The notes below the pieces were generated by a model. It was not told the DNA's origin and made no database searches. It saw only the letters and a list, made by a program, of their open reading frames with translations. From Tardiphaga robiniae (lineage in GTDB: Bacteria > Pseudomonadota > Alphaproteobacteria > Rhizobiales > Xanthobacteraceae), in assembly GCF_013359755.1 (NCBI RefSeq), contig NZ_JABMCJ010000071.1, positions 1 through 64,000 on the forward strand: a stretch of DNA of 64,000 nucleotides, written 5' to 3'. The position numbers and the translations under genes are program-made. Positions within the stretch are counted from its first letter, which is position 1; the number at the start of each line of letters is the position of its first letter. This document shows positions 43,964 through 55,826 of the stretch, piece by piece.

Positions 43964-45736
43964 CTACTTGTCCTGCAGATTGAGACGGATATGCGCTTCA
44001 CGCAACTGCTTCGGCGAAGCCTCTGACGGCGCGCCCATCAACAAATCTTCAGCACGCTGGTTCATCGGGAAGAGCGAGATCTCGCGCAGGTTGTTCGTAC
44101 CGCAGAGCAGCATCACGATACGATCGACGCCTGCCGCCATGCCGCCATGGGGCGGTGCGCCGTACTGGAAGGCGCGATACATGCCGCCGAAGCGCTCGAC
44201 CACCGTCTCCTCGCCATAACCGGCGATCTCGAACGCCTTCACCATTGCTTCCGGCTTGTGATTACGGATGCCGCCCGACGCGATCTCGTAGCCGTTGCAG
44301 GTGATGTCGTATTGGAAAGCCTTGATGGTCAGCGGATCCTGACCTGTCAGCGCATCCATGCCACCCTGCGGCATCGAGAACGGGTTGTGCGAGAAGTCGA
44401 CCTTCTTGTCGTCCTCGTTGTACTCGTACATCGGGAAATCGACGATCCAGGCCAGCGCGAAGCGCTCCTTATCGATCAGGTTGAGCTCTTCGCCGACCTT
44501 GGTGCGTGCGAGACCGGCGAACTTGTAGAATTTCTCGGGATCGCCCGCGACGAAGAACGCGGCATCGCCGGCCTTCAGGCCGAGCTGCTGACGGATCGCT
44601 TCGGTACGCTCCGGTCCGATGTTGTTGGCCAAGGGACCAGCGCCCTCACCGCCCTCGCGCCACATGATGTAACCGAGGCCCGGCTGGCCTTCGCCTTGCG
44701 CCCAGGAATTCATGCGGTCGCAGAATGCACGGCTGCCGCCACCGGGACCGGGGATCGCCCAGACCTGATTCTTGTCGTCTTCGAGCATGCGCGCGAACAC
44801 CTTGAAGCCGGAGCCGCGGAAGTGCTCCGCCGTGTTCTGCATCTCGATCGGGTTGCGCAGGTCCGGCTTGTCGGTGCCGTATTTGCGGAGCGACTCTGCG
44901 TAGGGAATCTTCGGCCAGTCCTTGTTGACCGGCTTGCCCTTGGCGAACTCCTCGAACACGCCGGTGATCACGGGCTGCACCGCCGCGAACACGTCTTCCT
45001 GTTCGACGAAGCTCATTTCGAGATCGAGCTGGTAGAACTCGCCCGGCAGACGATCGGCGCGCGGATCCTCGTCGCGGAAACATGGCGCGATCTGGAAGTA
45101 GCGGTCGAAGCCCGACATCATCAGCAGCTGCTTGTACTGCTGCGGTGCCTGCGGCAGCGCGTAGAACTTGCCGGGATGGATGCGCGACGGCACCAGGAAG
45201 TCGCGCGCGCCTTCCGGCGACGACGCGGTGAGGATGGGCGTCTGGAATTCGAAGAAGCCCTGCTCCTTCATCCGCTTGCGCATCGAGTCGACGATGGCGC
45301 CGCGGGTCATGATGTTCTGATGCAGCTTCTCGCGACGCAGGTCGAGGAAGCGATATTTAAGCCGGATGTCTTCCGGATAGTCCTGATCGCCGAATACCGG
45401 CAGCGGCAATTCGGCTGCGGGGCCGAGCACCTCGATGGCATCGATATAGATCTCGACATCGCCGGTGGGCAGTTCGGCATTCTCGGTGCCGCCAGGACGA
45501 CGACGCACCTTTCCGTCGATCTTCACGACCCATTCCGAACGCAGCGTCTCGGCGACCTTGAACGCCGGCGAGTCCGGATCGGCGACGCATTGCGTCAGGC
45601 CGTAATGGTCGCGCAGATCGATGAAGAGCACGCCGCCATGGTCGCGGATACGATGGCACCACCCCGACAGGCGAACGGTCTGGTCGATATGGCTGTCGCG
45701 GAGCGCGCCGCAGGTGTGAGACCGGTAGCGATGCAT
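43964..45736 (-). CDS. aspS: Aspartyl-tRNA synthetase
   Basis: Class II synthetase of 590 residues that charges tRNA-Asp, and in bacteria lacking AsnRS also tRNA-Asn. It has an N-terminal anticodon-binding OB fold ([21 protein letters not shown]), motif 2 in [11 protein letters not shown], the bacterial GAD insertion around residues 290-400, and motif 3 in GVDRIVMLL near residue 545. As usual for the lineage it may be non-discriminating; I cannot tell from this window. It heads toward maeB on the same strand. Confidence 0.96.
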   Translation of the reverse strand: MHRYRSHTCGALRDSHIDQTVRLSGWCHRIRDHGGVLFIDLRDHYGLTQCVADPDSPAFKVAETLRSEWVVKIDGKVRRRPGGTENAELPTGDVEIYIDAIEVLGPAAELPLPVFGDQDYPEDIRLKYRFLDLRREKLHQNIMTRGAIVDSMRKRMKEQGFFEFQTPILTASSPEGARDFLVPSRIHPGKFYALPQAPQQYKQLLMMSGFDRYFQIAPCFRDEDPRADRLPGEFYQLDLEMSFVEQEDVFAAVQPVITGVFEEFAKGKPVNKDWPKIPYAESLRKYGTDKPDLRNPIEMQNTAEHFRGSGFKVFARMLEDDKNQVWAIPGPGGGSRAFCDRMNSWAQGEGQPGLGYIMWREGGEGAGPLANNIGPERTEAIRQQLGLKAGDAAFFVAGDPEKFYKFAGLARTKVGEELNLIDKERFALAWIVDFPMYEYNEDDKKVDFSHNPFSMPQGGMDALTGQDPLTIKAFQYDITCNGYEIASGGIRNHKPEAMVKAFEIAGYGEETVVERFGGMYRAFQYGAPPHGGMAAGVDRIVMLLCGTNNLREISLFPMNQRAEDLLMGAPSEASPKQLREAHIRLNLQDK

Positions 45737-46238
45737 GGGTATCCTGGAAATACGTCAGAGGGCGGAATCGGGTTCGCGATCAAGCGCGAAGCGCAGGGTT
45801 TACCCGACCGCATCCGACGCGGCAACCAAAGCTCGGCGATCAGATCGCCCGAATTTGCGGGCCGCGACTGCATCACCGGAGGCCTCCGACCGATGAATTT
45901 CGGACTACCATTTCCAAATGCAATCGAGCGATCGGAAAACCTCCCGCAACGCGGGAACTACATGATTGCACACGCAATAACCAGCTACCTCGGGTCAAGC
46001 ACCATCGGCACCCGGATACGTCGCGTCGGTATTTCAGCACCAGATTCAACTACTTAAAGCGGTATTTGTGTCAAAATTTACTGAACGTTGACGACCACCA
46101 TTCACTGTCTTGCCGTGAACCCAGCCCGTTTTGAAGGCAGGTGATTCAACTGGAACTTGCTGCTTCTTGCCCTGCCGCAACCCAAGGCAGCCGCCATTTC
46201 GGCTGACCGGCGTCGCAGCCTTAGAACCGCCGAGGAAT
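45737..46238. other. Intergenic region, no gene seen
   Basis: A 500-base gap between divergent aspS and a chemoreceptor gene. The part near 46050-46100 is more AT-rich (AAAGCGGTATTTGTGTCA) and may hold the chemoreceptor promoter. The frame of the receptor is open from 46131, but that upstream part does not resemble a receptor. Confidence 0.5.
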
Positions 46239-47924
46239 ATGTTCGTGCTCGCCAGATATTCGATCAGTACCAAGCTGTTTGTCATTGTTGCTTTTCTTTT
46301 CGTCGTGATCGCGGGCATCGGCACCCTCGCCTTCATGCAGATGCGAGCCATCAACGCAGCGACCCAGGATATCCAGACGCAATGGCTCCCGAGCGTCCGC
46401 TGGATCGGTGAGATGCGCGTTCAGTCGGCGCGGTATCGCGCTGTGCTGCGCGACCACCTGATCGTGGCCGATGCCGACCGTCCGGATGTCGACAAGAACC
46501 TCGCCGCCCGCAAGTCTGACTTCGACAAGGCCGCGAAGGCCTACGCCCCGCTGGTATCGTCGCCAGCCGAACGCGAACTGGCCGATAAGCTTGACGCGGA
46601 ATGGAAGGCCTTCATCGCCGCCGGCAACGACGTCCAGGCCCTCGCCAACAAGGGCGACGTGGCGGCAGCCAAAGAGATCAACGCCAAGAAGGTCGTTCCG
46701 ACCGGCCGCGCCATGGACGGCACATTGGCCAAGCTCGTCGAGCTGAACGACAAGGGCGCCGAAGTGGCCGGCAGCAACGCGAACGCCACCTATGCCAACG
46801 CGATCTGGATGATGGTTATCATTCTCGGCGCCTCGGTCGTGCTCGGTCTCAGCGCTGCCATGTATCTGGTGCGCGACATCTCCGGCGGCATCGCCTCGAT
46901 CCTGAAGCCAATGGGCCAGCTGACCGATGGTCAGTTGGAGGCCGTCATTCCGCATCAGGGCGAAAGCACCGAGATCGGCCGTATCGCCAGCGCGTTGCAG
47001 ATCTTCAAGGACGCCCTCATCGCCAAGCGTGCTGCGGATCAGGCTGCCGGTGCCGAGGCCGCCATCAAGGCCGCCCGTGCAGAAACCATCACGAAGGCGA
47101 CCAGCAACTTCGAGTCGATGATCAGCGAACTGGTGGGCTCCTTGTCATCGGCCTCGACCGAACTCGAAGCCTCTGCCACCACGCTGACCCGCACGTCGGA
47201 TATCACCATGACGCTGTCGGGCTCGGCAGCGTCTGCATCGCATACGGTGTCGAGCAACGTTCAGTCGGTGGCCGCGGCAACGGAAGAAATCACCTCGTCG
47301 GTGAATGAAATCGGCCGCCAGGTTCATGAATCGAATCGTATCGCTTCGACCGCCGTGCTGCAGGCCGAGAAGACCAATGAAAGCATTACCAAACTCACGC
47401 AGGCCACTGCACGGATCGATGACGTCGTGAAGCTCATCACCGCCGTTGCCGAACAAACCAACCTGCTGGCGCTCAACGCCACCATCGAGGCGGCGCGCGC
47501 CGGTGACGCCGGCCGCGGCTTCGCAGTCGTCGCCGCCGAAGTGAAGGCGCTGGCGTCGCAGACCGCCAAGGCCACCGACGAAATCAGCATGCAGATCGCC
47601 GGCATGCAGGCGGCCAGTGCGGAGACGATCGAGACCATCAAGGAGATCGGCTCGACCATCACGCTGATTTCCGAAGTCTCGTCGGCTATCGCAGCGGCGG
47701 TCGAGGAACAGGGCGCAGCGACACAGGAAATCGCGCGCAATGTCCAGCAGTCGGCCCAGCTCAGCACCCAGGTCGCCAGCGAGGTCACCGAGGTCAATCG
47801 CGGCGCCAGCGAGACTGGCTCCGCATCGACCCAGGTGCTGGCCGCAGCGCAGTCGCTGTCGCTCGAAAGCAATCGCCTGAAGGATGAAGTCGACCGGTTC
47901 CTCGACACGGTTCGCGCCGCCTGA
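46239..47924 (+). CDS. Methyl-accepting chemotaxis protein
   Basis: A 561-residue chemoreceptor. A membrane helix at about 9-31, a periplasmic four-helix sensor (about 32-188, 4HB_MCP type), a second helix (about 190-212), HAMP (about 213-270) and a signalling domain whose hairpin tip is [31 protein letters not shown]. No pentapeptide NWETF-type tail for CheR is seen. ATG 46239 is preceded by GAGGA only two bases away, an unusually tight spacing. Ligand unknown; no che genes are adjacent. Confidence 0.93.
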   Translation: MFVLARYSISTKLFVIVAFLFVVIAGIGTLAFMQMRAINAATQDIQTQWLPSVRWIGEMRVQSARYRAVLRDHLIVADADRPDVDKNLAARKSDFDKAAKAYAPLVSSPAERELADKLDAEWKAFIAAGNDVQALANKGDVAAAKEINAKKVVPTGRAMDGTLAKLVELNDKGAEVAGSNANATYANAIWMMVIILGASVVLGLSAAMYLVRDISGGIASILKPMGQLTDGQLEAVIPHQGESTEIGRIASALQIFKDALIAKRAADQAAGAEAAIKAARAETITKATSNFESMISELVGSLSSASTELEASATTLTRTSDITMTLSGSAASASHTVSSNVQSVAAATEEITSSVNEIGRQVHESNRIASTAVLQAEKTNESITKLTQATARIDDVVKLITAVAEQTNLLALNATIEAARAGDAGRGFAVVAAEVKALASQTAKATDEISMQIAGMQAASAETIETIKEIGSTITLISEVSSAIAAAVEEQGAATQEIARNVQQSAQLSTQVASEVTEVNRGASETGSASTQVLAAAQSLSLESNRLKDEVDRFLDTVRAA

Positions 47925-47954
47925 GACCGCTTTCAGCGGTTGCCTAACACGTCG

Positions 47955-47975
47955 TGGCCCCCCATCTTGGGGCCA
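47955..47975 (+). promoter_or_regulatory. Hairpin overlapping the selO start codon
   Basis: TGGCCCC at 47955-47961 pairs with GGGGCCA at 47969-47975, whose last A is the first base of the selO ATG. The stem contains the only G-rich stretch that could serve as ribosome site, so folding would hide both. Visible pairing only; no effect proven. Confidence 0.45.
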
Positions 47976-49450
47976 TGACAGTCCACTTCCCGTTCGACAA
48001 CAGCTATGCCGCCCTGCCCGCGAATTTCTTCGCCCGCGTTGCACCAACGCCGGTGACAGCGCCGCGGCTGATCAAGCTGAACCGCGCACTGGCCGACCAA
48101 CTCCGCATCGATCCTGACTGGCTGGCCAGTCCCGAAGGCGTCGAAGTCCTCGCCGGCAAGCGTGTACCCGATGGCGCCGATCCCCTCGCGATGGCCTATG
48201 CCGGACATCAGTTCGGACATTTCGTGGCGCAGCTCGGCGATGGCCGCGCGATCCTGCTTGGCGAGGTCATTGACCGCGACGGCGTGCGCCGCGACATCCA
48301 GCTCAAGGGCTCCGGTCCGACGCCTTTCTCGCGCCGCGGCGATGGCCGCGCTGCGCTTGGTCCGGTGATCCGGGAATACATCGTCAGCGAAGCCATGGCC
48401 GCCCTGGGCGTTCCCACAACGCGCTCCCTCGCCGCCGTCCTCACGGGCGAACGGGTTCAGCGTGAGACGATGCTGCCGGGCGCCGTGCTGACTCGCGTCG
48501 CCTCAAGCCATATTCGCGTCGGCACGTTTCAGTTTTTCGCCGCGCGCGAGGATATCGCCGGCGTCAAACAACTCGCCGATCATGTGATCAACAGGCACTA
48601 TCCCGACGCAGCCGAAGCCGAACATCCCATTCGCGCCTTGCTCGATGCAGTGATCCGCCGTCAGGCCGAACTTGTCGCACGCTGGCTGCATGTCGGCTTC
48701 ATCCATGGTGTGATGAACACCGACAACTGCTCGGTATCCGGCGAGACCATCGATTACGGCCCCTGCGCCTTCATGGACGCCTACGATCCCGCGACGGTGT
48801 ACAGCTCGATCGACGAGATGGGCCGCTACGCCTATGCGAACCAGCCGCGCATCGCGCTGTGGAATCTGACGCGCTTCGCCGAGACGCTGCTGCCGCTGAT
48901 CGACAGCGACGAGAAGACCGCCATCGAAATCGCGCAGGCCGCATTGGGCGAATTCTCCGATATTTTCGACACGGCCTATCAGGCCGGTCTCCGCCGAAAG
49001 CTCGGGCTGTTCACCAGCCAGCCGGACGATGCCGCATTGGCGCAGGATCTGCTGACCGCCATGACCGCCAATCAGGCCGATTTCACCCTGACCTTCCGCC
49101 GCCTCGGCGCCGCCGCGGTTGACGCAGACAGCGACGAAGCCGTCCGCGGACTGTTTATCGATCCGACGGCGTTTGACGCCTGGGCCGTGAACTGGCGGGC
49201 ACGACTCGGCCGGGAGTCGCAGGACGCCGGTACCCGCCATCAGGCCATGCAGACGATCAATCCAGCCTTCATCCCCCGCAATCATCGCGTCGAGGCGGTG
49301 ATCCAGGCGGCGCTGGCCGACGACTACGCGCCGTTCGAGAAATTGCTGGCCGTACTGGCGAAACCCTATGAAGATCAACCGGAGATGGCGGATTACGCCG
49401 AGCCGCCGGAGCCGGATCAGCGCGTACTGAAGACCTTCTGCGGCACCTAA
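47975..49450 (+). CDS. selO: Protein adenylyltransferase SelO
   Basis: A 491-residue pseudokinase-fold enzyme that transfers AMP to proteins on Ser, Thr or Tyr and responds to oxidative stress. Marks are [62 protein letters not shown] (metal and catalytic region) and the C-terminal TFCGT, whose Cys corresponds to the redox or selenocysteine position of relatives. ATG 47975 gives the normal start; a GTG at 47954 is less likely. Inserted between the chemoreceptor and rnd. Confidence 0.94.
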   Translation: MTVHFPFDNSYAALPANFFARVAPTPVTAPRLIKLNRALADQLRIDPDWLASPEGVEVLAGKRVPDGADPLAMAYAGHQFGHFVAQLGDGRAILLGEVIDRDGVRRDIQLKGSGPTPFSRRGDGRAALGPVIREYIVSEAMAALGVPTTRSLAAVLTGERVQRETMLPGAVLTRVASSHIRVGTFQFFAAREDIAGVKQLADHVINRHYPDAAEAEHPIRALLDAVIRRQAELVARWLHVGFIHGVMNTDNCSVSGETIDYGPCAFMDAYDPATVYSSIDEMGRYAYANQPRIALWNLTRFAETLLPLIDSDEKTAIEIAQAALGEFSDIFDTAYQAGLRRKLGLFTSQPDDAALAQDLLTAMTANQADFTLTFRRLGAAAVDADSDEAVRGLFIDPTAFDAWAVNWRARLGRESQDAGTRHQAMQTINPAFIPRNHRVEAVIQAALADDYAPFEKLLAVLAKPYEDQPEMADYAEPPEPDQRVLKTFCGT

Positions 49451-49551
49451 ACACCCTCATTCTATCGGAGCAGACCTCCAATCTGCCCGAAACACCTTGA
49501 CTCAACAGGTTTTTCGGCCGAACGCCTTGGCAAAAGCGTTATGGACCGTCC

Positions 49552-50700
49552 ATGGAACTGATCACGACCACTGCCCAGCTGACCGCCGCGTGCGAGCGAC
49601 TTGCCAAGCACCCCGTCATTACGGTCGATACGGAATTCCTCCGCGAGACCACTTATTACCCGCTGCTCTGCGTGGTCCAGATGGCCAGCGCGGAAGACGC
49701 GGTGGTGATCGACACGCTTGCCGAGGGCATCGACCTCACGTCGTTCTTCGACCTGATGGCCAACGAGGCCGTGCTGAAGGTCTTCCATGCCGCGCGGCAG
49801 GATATCGAAATCATCGTGCACCGCGCCGGCGTCGTGCCGCATCCGATCTTCGATACTCAGGTCGCGGCCATGGTGCTCGGCTACGGCGACAGCATCGCCT
49901 ATGACCAGCTCGTCGAACGCGTCACCGGCCACCGCCCCGACAAGACCCACCGCTTTACCGATTGGTCGCGCCGTCCGCTGACCGAAGAGCAGTTGCACTA
50001 CGCCGTCTCTGACGTCACCCATCTGCGTGATGTCTTCGCCAAGCTCGATGCCGATCTGAAGAAGCGCGACCGCAGCGACTGGGTCAGCGAGGAAATGGAA
50101 ATTCTCACCTCGCCAAAGACCTATGATTTCCATCCCGAGCGCGCCTGGGAACGGCTGAAGACCCGCGTCCGCAAGCCGAAAGAGCTCGCAGTGCTGATGG
50201 AAGTCGCTGCCTGGCGCGAACAGGAAGCACAGAGCCGCGATGTGCCGCGCTCGCGCGTGCTGAAGGACGATGCCGTCGGCGATATCGCGACCCATGCGCC
50301 GACGTCACTGGAGAAGCTTGCCAATCTGCGTTCGCTGCCGAAGGGCTTTGATCGCTCCAAGTGGGGCAGCGACATTGTTGCCGCCGTCCAGCGTGGCGTC
50401 GCCCGCGATCCCGCCACGTTGCCGAAGATCGAGAAGCCGCGCGGCAATTCCAATGGCGCGGCCACCGTCGAACTGCTGAAAGTGCTGCTACGCATGACGT
50501 CGGAACGTCACGCCGTCGCCAGCAAGGTCATCGCCACCGTCGACGATCTCGAGCAGATCGCCACCGACGACAATGCCGACGTCGGCGCCCTGCACGGCTG
50601 GCGGCGTGAGTTGTTCGGCGAGGCCGCCCTGGCGCTCAAGCATGGCCGCCTTGCATTGGCGATGGAAAAAGGCCGGGTGATCCGGGTGGATCGCGCGTAG
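49552..50700 (+). CDS. rnd: Ribonuclease D
   Basis: A 382-residue 3'-5' exoribonuclease for tRNA 3' maturation. DEDDy residues are visible in [13 protein letters not shown] (Asp, Glu), [11 protein letters not shown] (Asp) and [14 protein letters not shown] (Tyr, Asp). The C-terminal half carries HRDC-type helical domains, from about residue 200 ([18 protein letters not shown]). ATG 49552 follows an imperfect ribosome site. rnd near aspS is usual in this bacterial family. Confidence 0.95.
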   Translation: MELITTTAQLTAACERLAKHPVITVDTEFLRETTYYPLLCVVQMASAEDAVVIDTLAEGIDLTSFFDLMANEAVLKVFHAARQDIEIIVHRAGVVPHPIFDTQVAAMVLGYGDSIAYDQLVERVTGHRPDKTHRFTDWSRRPLTEEQLHYAVSDVTHLRDVFAKLDADLKKRDRSDWVSEEMEILTSPKTYDFHPERAWERLKTRVRKPKELAVLMEVAAWREQEAQSRDVPRSRVLKDDAVGDIATHAPTSLEKLANLRSLPKGFDRSKWGSDIVAAVQRGVARDPATLPKIEKPRGNSNGAATVELLKVLLRMTSERHAVASKVIATVDDLEQIATDDNADVGALHGWRRELFGEAALALKHGRLALAMEKGRVIRVDRA

Positions 50701-50794
50701 GCTGCGTCGTCCAAGGTAGCGTTCTAATTGCCTGCCGCAAACAGCAGGACGGGGCGTACCAGACCTCGCCCTGCGAGACGCAATGACGATCGCT

Positions 50795-51088
50795 TTACGC
50801 CGCCGATCTGTTCTTGATGGCTCCGACGATTGCCGTCAGCACCGCACCCGCGACACCGCCTCCGGCCACCTGACCGATCAGCGAACCGATATCGGTGGTC
50901 GCCGATGCGTTTGAAAGCATAGGAATCAGCATTCCGAGAATTTGACCGCCAACGCCGCCACCTATTGCACCTGCGATCGTGTTGCCGATTGTACCAAGAT
51001 CGACAGACTTCGATGCACCGCCGGCAACATTTCCGCCAATCGCGCCGCCAATCAGTTGAACGATAAGGTTGATCAGAAGGGCTGACAT
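50795..51088 (-). CDS. Glycine-rich small membrane-associated protein
   Basis: A 97-residue Gly/Ala-rich protein, with VQLIGGAIGGNVAGG, NTIAGAIGGGVGGQILGMLIP and GQVAGGGVAGAVLTAIVGAIK as glycine-zipper-like segments that could insert in membrane or self-assemble. ATG 51088 follows GGGAGAG six bases upstream, so the shorter start is right. Similar proteins of unknown function occur in rhizobia. It is convergent with rnd and lies past the ppx stop on the same strand. Confidence 0.78.
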   Translation of the reverse strand: MSALLINLIVQLIGGAIGGNVAGGASKSVDLGTIGNTIAGAIGGGVGGQILGMLIPMLSNASATTDIGSLIGQVAGGGVAGAVLTAIVGAIKNRSAA

Positions 51089-51226
51089 TTCGACTCTCCC
51101 GGTCCGGAAATCGTATGTACTTGCCGCGTGGACCAAAACGGCCGCACCAGAAAATAGTATACGCACGGAAACCGAGAGTCACGCCGCGCTGCAATCAGTA
51201 GTGTCATTCAGAATGAGCGACGGTGG

Positions 51227-52732
51227 CTATCGCCTGACGATCGTCCCGGACTTCCCCACTAATCGTGCCAGCTGCTTGAAGCGGCTGCCGACGCGGTCGG
51301 CGACGAGATCGACCATGCGATGCTCGAAGACGAGCATCATCTTGCGATCCTTGGTGGCGAAATGCGTGGCGGGCAGCACGCCCGGCCGCGCCGCCGAAAT
51401 GAGATGCGCGACCCTGAATAACGCGCCGAGCAAACGGGCGCGTTCGACCTGTGCCGGCGAGACAAGCGCGCGGACCAGCTCCGGGGGCTCGTTCTCGGCG
51501 CCGAATCCTGCGTAGCGGTAGTACACACAGAGCGCGAGGAATGCGCGACCGTGATGATCGACCGAGCCGAAATTGCCGTTCGTGATCAGACTGAGCGTCT
51601 GCTCGCCGCGATGATCCGGATGGACGCGCCAGCCGATATCGGACAACAGACACGCCACCCGGCGTAGCCGACGATCCTCGTCGGTCTCTTTGAGCTTGGC
51701 GACACGGGCGAACCGATCACTCCAGTCGCTCAGCTCCTGCGCGTGGCGGGCCGAACGCGACAGCAACTCGTTCATGGTCTGCGCGGCGCCGACCAGACCA
51801 TCTTGCATGCGCTGCGCTTGCGGCAGCATTTCGTACAGCAAGCCTTCACGGACGCCATAGGTCGAGAACACGATAGTCTTCGGCTTGGCGGTGCGAATGA
51901 CATATTCAAGCACGAGCGCCGCGTAGACCAGCAGAGGCTGGCGCTGTTCGGCTATGGCTTCGATGTTGGCAAGAATGTTGGCTGTTGCGAGCCGGCGCAA
52001 GCGGCGCACGAAATCGAGCGCTTCGGTGGCCGGGATCGAATAGCCATGCATCACACGTAGCGGATAGCCGCTCTGGATGATGTGCAGCCGGGCAAGAGCA
52101 CGCCAGGTGCCGCCGACCGCATAGAAATTGCGACCCACGCCCGCCTTGAGTTGCGCGACGTCAGCCAGCGCCAGTTTGACGATGCGTTCGGCCTTCTTCG
52201 GCGATTTTTGTGAGGCGTCCTGCAATGCGAGACTACCGAGCGGCAGCGTCACGCCCTGCCGGACCGCATTGCCTTTGACATCGATCAATTCGAGCGAACC
52301 GCCACCGAGATCGCCAACCAGGCCATCCGGCTTGTGCACGCCTGAAATTACGCCCAGCGCCGAGAGCTTCGCTTCGCGCGGCCCCGATATGATCTGGATC
52401 TCGCAGCCGCAGATTTTCTCGGCTGCTGCGATGAAGGCAGGTCCATTGCTCGCATCGCGCGCCGCAGCGGTCGCGATCGCGTAGACGCGACCGACCTTCA
52501 TGACCCTGCACAGCGCACGGAAGCGCCGAAGCGCCGTCAGCGCCTTGTCGACGGCGTCCTTGGCTAGCAGTCCAGTGCTCTGCACTTCGCGGCCGAGACC
52601 GCACAGCGCCTTCTCATTGAAGAGCGTAACAAGGCTTCGCGTCAGCGACTCGTAGACAACGAGACGCACCGAGTTGGAGCCAATATCGATGACGGCGACG
52701 CTGGTCGCGCGTTGATTGGCACGCGCTACCAC
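51227..52732 (-). CDS. ppx: Exopolyphosphatase (Ppx/GppA)
   Basis: A 501-residue enzyme that removes phosphate from polyphosphate ends or pppGpp. The actin-like phosphate loops are VIDIGSNSVRLVVY near residue 15 and GDLGGGSLELIDV near residue 145, with the acid residue in the second part. The HD-like C-terminal domain has VHPDHRGEQ. GTG 52732 has AAGGA that overlaps the ppk stop, so the two genes (12 bases apart) form an operon coupling polyphosphate synthesis and breakdown. Confidence 0.93.
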   Translation of the reverse strand: MVARANQRATSVAVIDIGSNSVRLVVYESLTRSLVTLFNEKALCGLGREVQSTGLLAKDAVDKALTALRRFRALCRVMKVGRVYAIATAAARDASNGPAFIAAAEKICGCEIQIISGPREAKLSALGVISGVHKPDGLVGDLGGGSLELIDVKGNAVRQGVTLPLGSLALQDASQKSPKKAERIVKLALADVAQLKAGVGRNFYAVGGTWRALARLHIIQSGYPLRVMHGYSIPATEALDFVRRLRRLATANILANIEAIAEQRQPLLVYAALVLEYVIRTAKPKTIVFSTYGVREGLLYEMLPQAQRMQDGLVGAAQTMNELLSRSARHAQELSDWSDRFARVAKLKETDEDRRLRRVACLLSDIGWRVHPDHRGEQTLSLITNGNFGSVDHHGRAFLALCVYYRYAGFGAENEPPELVRALVSPAQVERARLLGALFRVAHLISAARPGVLPATHFATKDRKMMLVFEHRMVDLVADRVGSRFKQLARLVGKSGTIVRR

Positions 52733-52744
52733 GTTGCTGGTTCC

Positions 52745-54961
52745 TTACGAGGATTGGTGACGCTCCGAACGGCGGGTGAGCCGGCGCGGGGATGATTTCT
52801 CAAGCGACTTTCCACGGCCAGACAGACTCGGATTCGTCATGAAGTAATTGTGCACATTGAAGGGTTCCTCGCCCTTCGCTGCCTTCATACGCGTTGACGA
52901 CCCGTCCGGCAACAATTGCCAGCTCTGTTCCGTATCCTTGAGATTGGCCACCATGATCTGCTCGAGCACCTGGGTATGCACGGTGGGGTTCTGCAGCGGA
53001 CACAGAACCTCGACGCGGCGATCCAGATTGCGCGGCATCATGTCAGCCGACGATATGTATATCGCCGCCTTCGGGCTCGGCAGGCCATTGCCCATACCGA
53101 AGCAATAGATTCGACCATGTTCAAGGAAGCGGCCGATGATCGACTTGACGCGAATGTTTTCGGACAGGCCGGGCACGCCCGGCCGCAGGCAGCAGATGCC
53201 ACGCACGATCAGTTCAACGGATACACCGGCATTCGACGCCTCATAGAGCGCATCGATGATTTCCGGATCGACCAGCGAATTCATCTTGAGCCAGATCGCA
53301 CCCGGCTTGCCGCTGCGGGCGAATGCCGCTTCGCCGCGGATGTGTTCGAGCATGCGCCCGCGCAAGGTCAGCGGCGATACGGCCATCTTCTCGATGTCGC
53401 TCGGCTCGGCATAACCGGTGATATAGTTGAACACGCGTGCGGCATCGCGACCGATGATCGGGTCGGATGTGAAATATGACAGATCGGTGTAGATGCGCGC
53501 GGTGACCGGATGATAGTTGCCGGTGCCGGTGTGCACATAGGTCGTGAGCGAGCCGCCCTCGCGGCGCACCACCAGCGACAGCTTGGCATGGGTCTTCAAT
53601 TCCAGGAAGCCATAGACCACTTGGACACCGGCGCGTTCGAGATCGCGAGCCCAGCGGATATTGGCCTCTTCATCAAACCGCGCACGCAGTTCGACGAGAG
53701 CCGTTACCGACTTACCGGCCTCAGCGGCCTCCACCAGCGTGCGGACAATCGGCGAATTGTTGGAGGTGCGATACAGAGTCTGCTTGATCGCCACCACGTC
53801 CGGATCGCGCGCAGCCTGCTGCAGGAATTGCACGACAACGTCGAAGGATTCATAGGGATGATGGACAATCAGGTCCTTCTGACGGATAGCGGCAAAGATG
53901 TCGCCGCCATGATCGCGGACACGTTCCGGATGACGCGGCACATAAGGCACGAATTCGAGATCGGGCCGATCAAGCCGTGTGAGCTGCGAGACCTCGTTCA
54001 TGGCGAGAATGCCGTCGACCAGCAGGATTTCGTCATCCGAGGTCGCCAGCGCGCGCTGCACGAAGGCACGGAGTTCGGCCGGCATGCTGGCTTCGATTTC
54101 GAGGCGGATCACCGACCCTCTGCGGCGACGCTTCAGCGCAGTCTCGAACAGCCGGACCAGATCCTCGGCCTCTTCTTCGACTTCAAGTTCACTGTCGCGG
54201 ATGATGCGGAAGGCACCCTGCCCCTGAACGGTGTAGCCCGGGAATAGACGCGCGATGAACAGGCCAGTGGCCTGTTCCAGCGTGATAAGGCGGACCGCGC
54301 CGTCCTTGCCGGGGGTCGGCAGGCGGATGAAGCGATCGATCTTGCCGGGCATGCGGATCAGCGCGTTCATCGTCTTGCCGTCGGACACCCGCGACAGATG
54401 CAGCGCGATGGTGAAGCCCAGACTCGGAATGAACGGGAACGGATGCGCCGGATCAATCGCCAGCGGCGTCAGCAGCGGGAAAATGTTGTGGAGGAAGTGG
54501 TCCTCGATCCAGGTCCGGTCGGCCTTGCTGACCTCCTTGCCGTCGAGCAGCACGATTCCGACATCGGCCAGCATGCCGCGCTGGTCGCGCCAGATCGCCT
54601 GCTGGTCGCTGCCGAGCTTGGAGACCGCGCTGTTGATCAGCACCAGTTGCTCGGCCGGGGTCAGGCCGTCCGGGCTGCGCTCGCTGATTCCCTCACGGAC
54701 CTGCGCCTTGATGCCGGCGACGCGGACCATGAAGAATTCATCAAGGTTGTTTGCGGAAATCGACAGGAAGCGAACGCGCTCCAGCGCCGGATGGCCCGGA
54801 TTGACGGACTCCTCAAGGACGCGGCGATTGAAATGCAGCCAGGACAGCTCGCGATTGATGAAGCGCTCGGGACCCGACGCGACCACCTCTGCCGGCTTCG
54901 CTTCGCCCTTTTTCTCTTCAATAACAATCTCTTCTGCGGAGTCCATGAGACAGCAATCCAT
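52745..54961 (-). CDS. ppk: Polyphosphate kinase 1
   Basis: A 738-residue membrane-associated kinase that makes polyphosphate from ATP. N-terminal [18 protein letters not shown] is the family opening. The catalytic histidines of E. coli Ppk correspond here to THAKLSLVV (the autophosphorylated His), [11 protein letters not shown] and [10 protein letters not shown]. The C-terminal end is polar and variable. Starts at 54961 or 54946 (MDSAEE) are both possible. Operon with ppx, about 140 bases from the hda gene upstream on the same strand. Confidence 0.95.
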   Translation of the reverse strand: MDCCLMDSAEEIVIEEKKGEAKPAEVVASGPERFINRELSWLHFNRRVLEESVNPGHPALERVRFLSISANNLDEFFMVRVAGIKAQVREGISERSPDGLTPAEQLVLINSAVSKLGSDQQAIWRDQRGMLADVGIVLLDGKEVSKADRTWIEDHFLHNIFPLLTPLAIDPAHPFPFIPSLGFTIALHLSRVSDGKTMNALIRMPGKIDRFIRLPTPGKDGAVRLITLEQATGLFIARLFPGYTVQGQGAFRIIRDSELEVEEEAEDLVRLFETALKRRRRGSVIRLEIEASMPAELRAFVQRALATSDDEILLVDGILAMNEVSQLTRLDRPDLEFVPYVPRHPERVRDHGGDIFAAIRQKDLIVHHPYESFDVVVQFLQQAARDPDVVAIKQTLYRTSNNSPIVRTLVEAAEAGKSVTALVELRARFDEEANIRWARDLERAGVQVVYGFLELKTHAKLSLVVRREGGSLTTYVHTGTGNYHPVTARIYTDLSYFTSDPIIGRDAARVFNYITGYAEPSDIEKMAVSPLTLRGRMLEHIRGEAAFARSGKPGAIWLKMNSLVDPEIIDALYEASNAGVSVELIVRGICCLRPGVPGLSENIRVKSIIGRFLEHGRIYCFGMGNGLPSPKAAIYISSADMMPRNLDRRVEVLCPLQNPTVHTQVLEQIMVANLKDTEQSWQLLPDGSSTRMKAAKGEEPFNVHNYFMTNPSLSGRGKSLEKSSPRRLTRRSERHQSS

Positions 54962-55102
54962 CTAGTTCAAGCAGCGCTATAGTGCCGGCAAATCACAGCG
55001 GACATTGCGTCAGTTGCATGACGCTTCGATGACATTGAGGAACCTGCCTGCCGCGCCGTCAAGGCACCGTTCGACGCGCCGCGTTTGACGTCCAAGGCTA
55101 AG

Positions 55103-55780
55103 TCAGGCGTCGCGCAGCAGTTCCGCAGCCAATGCACGGGTCACCGGCCGCCCAAGCCGGAGCGCCTCGCTATCCAGCAATTCCACCGTATGGCGGGCGG
55201 CGGCGAATGACCGCTCGATGCGGCTGGCCACATAGCTGACCACGCTCTCGTCGATGCTGAGCTGGCGGTCGGCGCAAAACTTCACGATCAGCGCCCGAAA
55301 CAACCCGTCATCCGGTGGCAGCAGATTGACTACCGGGATCGCACGGAGCCGCGACCGCAGATCGCGCAACTCGACCTCCATGGCGGCCGGGGCGACCCGC
55401 GCCGTAATCAGCACATAGGCGTTGTCCTGACGTGCCAGATTAAGAAGGTGGAACAGCGCCCGCTCGTCGAAGGCACCGGCATTGAGATCCTCCACCACCA
55501 GTGCGTTGGTCACCAACTCAGCCGGAATCGTCGCAGCCGTCAGGCTGTGCGCCATGGTGGAGCGCGCGCCGGCCTCCTCGGCCCAGATCGCCGCCAGATG
55601 GCTCTTGCCGGACCCTTCCGGGCCGACAAGGAGCATGACCCGGTTCGGCCAGTCCGGCCAGCAGTCGATCAGTCCCAGCGCCTCGGCATTGGCCGGGCCC
55701 TCAAGGAAGTTGTCGCGGGACAGACTCTCCGCATGGGGCAGCGCGAACGCCAATTGACGGGGTTGGACGCGGGCGACCAC
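55103..55780 (-). CDS. hda: HdaA-type DnaA regulator
   Basis: A 225-residue AAA+ protein resembling DnaA domain III, which with the sliding clamp promotes ATP hydrolysis by DnaA and prevents over-initiation. Walker A is LLVGPEGSGKSHLA near residue 55 and the second motif VVEDLNAGAFDERALFHLLN follows. The N-terminal QPRQLAFALPHAES contains the clamp-binding motif QxxLAF. GTG 55780 has AGGAG eight bases upstream; the longer start at 55816 is unlikely. Confidence 0.9.
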   Translation of the reverse strand: MVARVQPRQLAFALPHAESLSRDNFLEGPANAEALGLIDCWPDWPNRVMLLVGPEGSGKSHLAAIWAEEAGARSTMAHSLTAATIPAELVTNALVVEDLNAGAFDERALFHLLNLARQDNAYVLITARVAPAAMEVELRDLRSRLRAIPVVNLLPPDDGLFRALIVKFCADRQLSIDESVVSYVASRIERSFAAARHTVELLDSEALRLGRPVTRALAAELLRDA

Positions 55781-55826
55781 GCAAATACTCCTGCCGGCTC
55801 CGCCGGCGAACGTCACGAATACCGGT

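Noticed and set aside
44147-46057. 636-codon frame opposite aspS
   Set aside because: Antisense shadow of aspS; no recognised residues, and aspS has all class II motifs.
49451-49551. Extra gene between selO and rnd
   Set aside because: Too short and without a frame; spacer only.
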